Assembly: GCA_030066085.1 (NCBI GenBank)
Contig: JASJCI010000025.1
Location: 62,001 to 126,000 of the forward strand
DNA: 64,000 bases
Source of the DNA: Gammaproteobacteria bacterium
GTDB taxonomy: Bacteria; Pseudomonadota; Gammaproteobacteria; GCA-001735895
Direction of reading: 5' to 3'
The notes beneath the pieces are model-generated. The model was not told the origin of the DNA. It saw nothing but the letters and a program-made list of their open reading frames with translations, and did not search any database. Positions 63,138-64,000 of the stretch are shown one piece after another. The translations under genes were made by a program, and so were the position numbers. Positions within the stretch are counted from its first letter, which is position 1, and each line of letters opens with the position of its first letter.

Positions 63138-64000
63138 CTAGTTACCGGCCTTGAAGTTGGTCCAGGTCCGGGTCCGCAGGCGTTCCAGCTTGGGCTTCAC
63201 CGGCGTCATCGTGTACATGGTCGATATGTCCGCCGGGGTCGGGAAAGCCGCCGGGCTGGTAATTACCGCCTCGTCCACCATGCCCTGGTCCACGGCGGTC
63301 TTGTTCGCGGTTGCGTACCAGGTGAAGTTACTGTCGGCCGCGCCGACTTCCGGGCGCATCATGTAGTCGAGGAACAGGTGCGCGTTCTCGATGTTCTTGG
63401 CGTCTTTCGGGATGACCCAGCCATCGATCCACAGCTGCGGCTTGGCCGGCAAAAAGAAATCGAGCTTGACCCCGGTGTCGGCATCCTCGGCGCCCGACAT
63501 CGCCAGCAGTCCGTCCGGGCCCCAGGTCACGGCGACGCAGAACTCCTTCTGCGGCATCCGCTGGTAGGCGTAGTTGTCGAAAGTCTTGATGTAGGGACGC
63601 ACCTTGAGCAGCATTTCCTCGACCTTCGCGTAGTCGGCCCGGTTGGTCGAGTCCGGCTTCAGCCCCATGTGGCCGAGCGCCATCGGGATAATGTCCAGCG
63701 GTGAATCGAGGAAGGCCACGCCACACTTGGCCAGCTCTTTCATGTGCTTGGGATCGAAAATCATGTCAACCGAACCGATCGGCGCATCGGGATAGGTTTC
63801 GAGCACCAGTTCCTTGTTGTAGGTTACGCCATGGCTCCCCCACATGTACGGTACGATGTAGTTGTGTCCCGGATCCCAGTTCTGGCCCAGTTGCGCCATA
63901 ACGTCGGGGCTCATGTGCTTCATGTTGGGCAGCTTGGTGCGGTCGATTTTCTGCAGGATGTTGCCCTGGAGCAGGCGCGCAACCATTTGCGACGAATGCG
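63138..64000 (-). CDS. potF: Polyamine-binding periplasmic protein, partial (5' end beyond window)
   Basis: The visible ~286 residues match the PotF/SpuD/SpuE family: 'LLQGNILQKIDRTKLPN', 'YIVPYMWGSHGVTYNKELV', 'DSPLDIIPMALGHMGLKPDST', 'FCVAVTWGPDGLLAMSGA' and 'IDGWVIPKDAKNIENAHLFLDYMM'. Conserved Asp/Trp residues for the amino groups are present. The frame stays open to the window edge, so the track's Met at 63986 is internal and the signal peptide lies outside. It is the first gene of the potFGHI unit. Confidence 0.93.
   Translation of the reverse strand, partial: HSSQMVARLLQGNILQKIDRTKLPNMKHMSPDVMAQLGQNWDPGHNYIVPYMWGSHGVTYNKELVLETYPDAPIGSVDMIFDPKHMKELAKCGVAFLDSPLDIIPMALGHMGLKPDSTNRADYAKVEEMLLKVRPYIKTFDNYAYQRMPQKEFCVAVTWGPDGLLAMSGAEDADTGVKLDFFLPAKPQLWIDGWVIPKDAKNIENAHLFLDYMMRPEVGAADSNFTWYATANKTAVDQGMVDEAVITSPAAFPTPADISTMYTMTPVKPKLERLRTRTWTNFKAGN

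Overview
The window is GC-rich, densely packed, single-copy bacterial chromosome. It carries no rRNA, no CRISPR array, no insertion sequence and no phage genes. The gene set points to a free-living gammaproteobacterium: YcgL, UbiK, DUF3581, YicC next to RNase PH, the rph-rdgB-hemW block, glnK-amtB, the two-subunit glyQS, GmhB, Mpl and a Pot/Spu-type polyamine transporter. I cannot name the genus. Most start codons were reassigned from the ORF track using ribosome-binding sites, overlaps with neighbours, or the expected N-terminus of the family.

Layout. 0.1-5.4 kb: a YiaW/YiaV-like pair in which the YiaV partner has lost its periplasmic hairpin, a cyclase-TolB-TPR protein, a sulfotransferase, and an operon of two UPF0145 proteins with an M48 metallopeptidase. 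5.7-9.7 kb: a DsbA-fold/receiver/GGDEF fusion with degenerate signalling domains, a DUF900 hydrolase and a beta-hydroxyacid dehydrogenase. 9.8-16 kb: aroE-hemB, an M14 peptidase, rpmE2, an AT-rich gap with a cluster of DnaA boxes, then hemW-rdgB-rph. 16-25 kb: yicC, a GGDEF-EAL protein, radC, a stand-alone receiver, coaBC-argB, two exported proteins and pyrE. 25-40 kb: xthA-ampG, a two-repeat exported protein, hemL, a chalcone-isomerase-like protein, a Lon-N domain protein, ubiX, a protein kinase with a cyclic-nucleotide domain, mpl, glyQS, gmhB and plsC. 40-51 kb: DUF3581, an ABC-F ATPase, a MocR regulator, a candidate small RNA, tRNA-Arg(CCG), a cytochrome c5-like protein, yifB, a methionine-rich repeat protein with a DUF2892 partner, ubiK, glnK-amtB, ycgL and a glutathione transferase.

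51.7-64 kb is a coherent arginine-derived polyamine locus. AguA and AguB convert agmatine to putrescine. The Pot-type ABC transporter (binding protein, ATPase and two permeases) imports putrescine or spermidine. A glutamine-synthetase-like ligase, an SpuC-type transaminase and a PuuB-type oxidase begin its breakdown. A guanidino-modifying (amidinotransferase-fold) enzyme and a TetR regulator sit inside the locus. The later catabolic steps (aldehyde dehydrogenase, gamma-glutamyl-GABA hydrolase) are not in the window.

Most notable: the ten-repeat Met-rich exported protein with its DUF2892 partner, the DnaA-box cluster, an orphan plus-strand transcript with a CCTCCTCCTCCTC tract and a strong terminator, the DsbA-pseudoREC-pseudoGGDEF fusion, and the hairpin-less YiaV.
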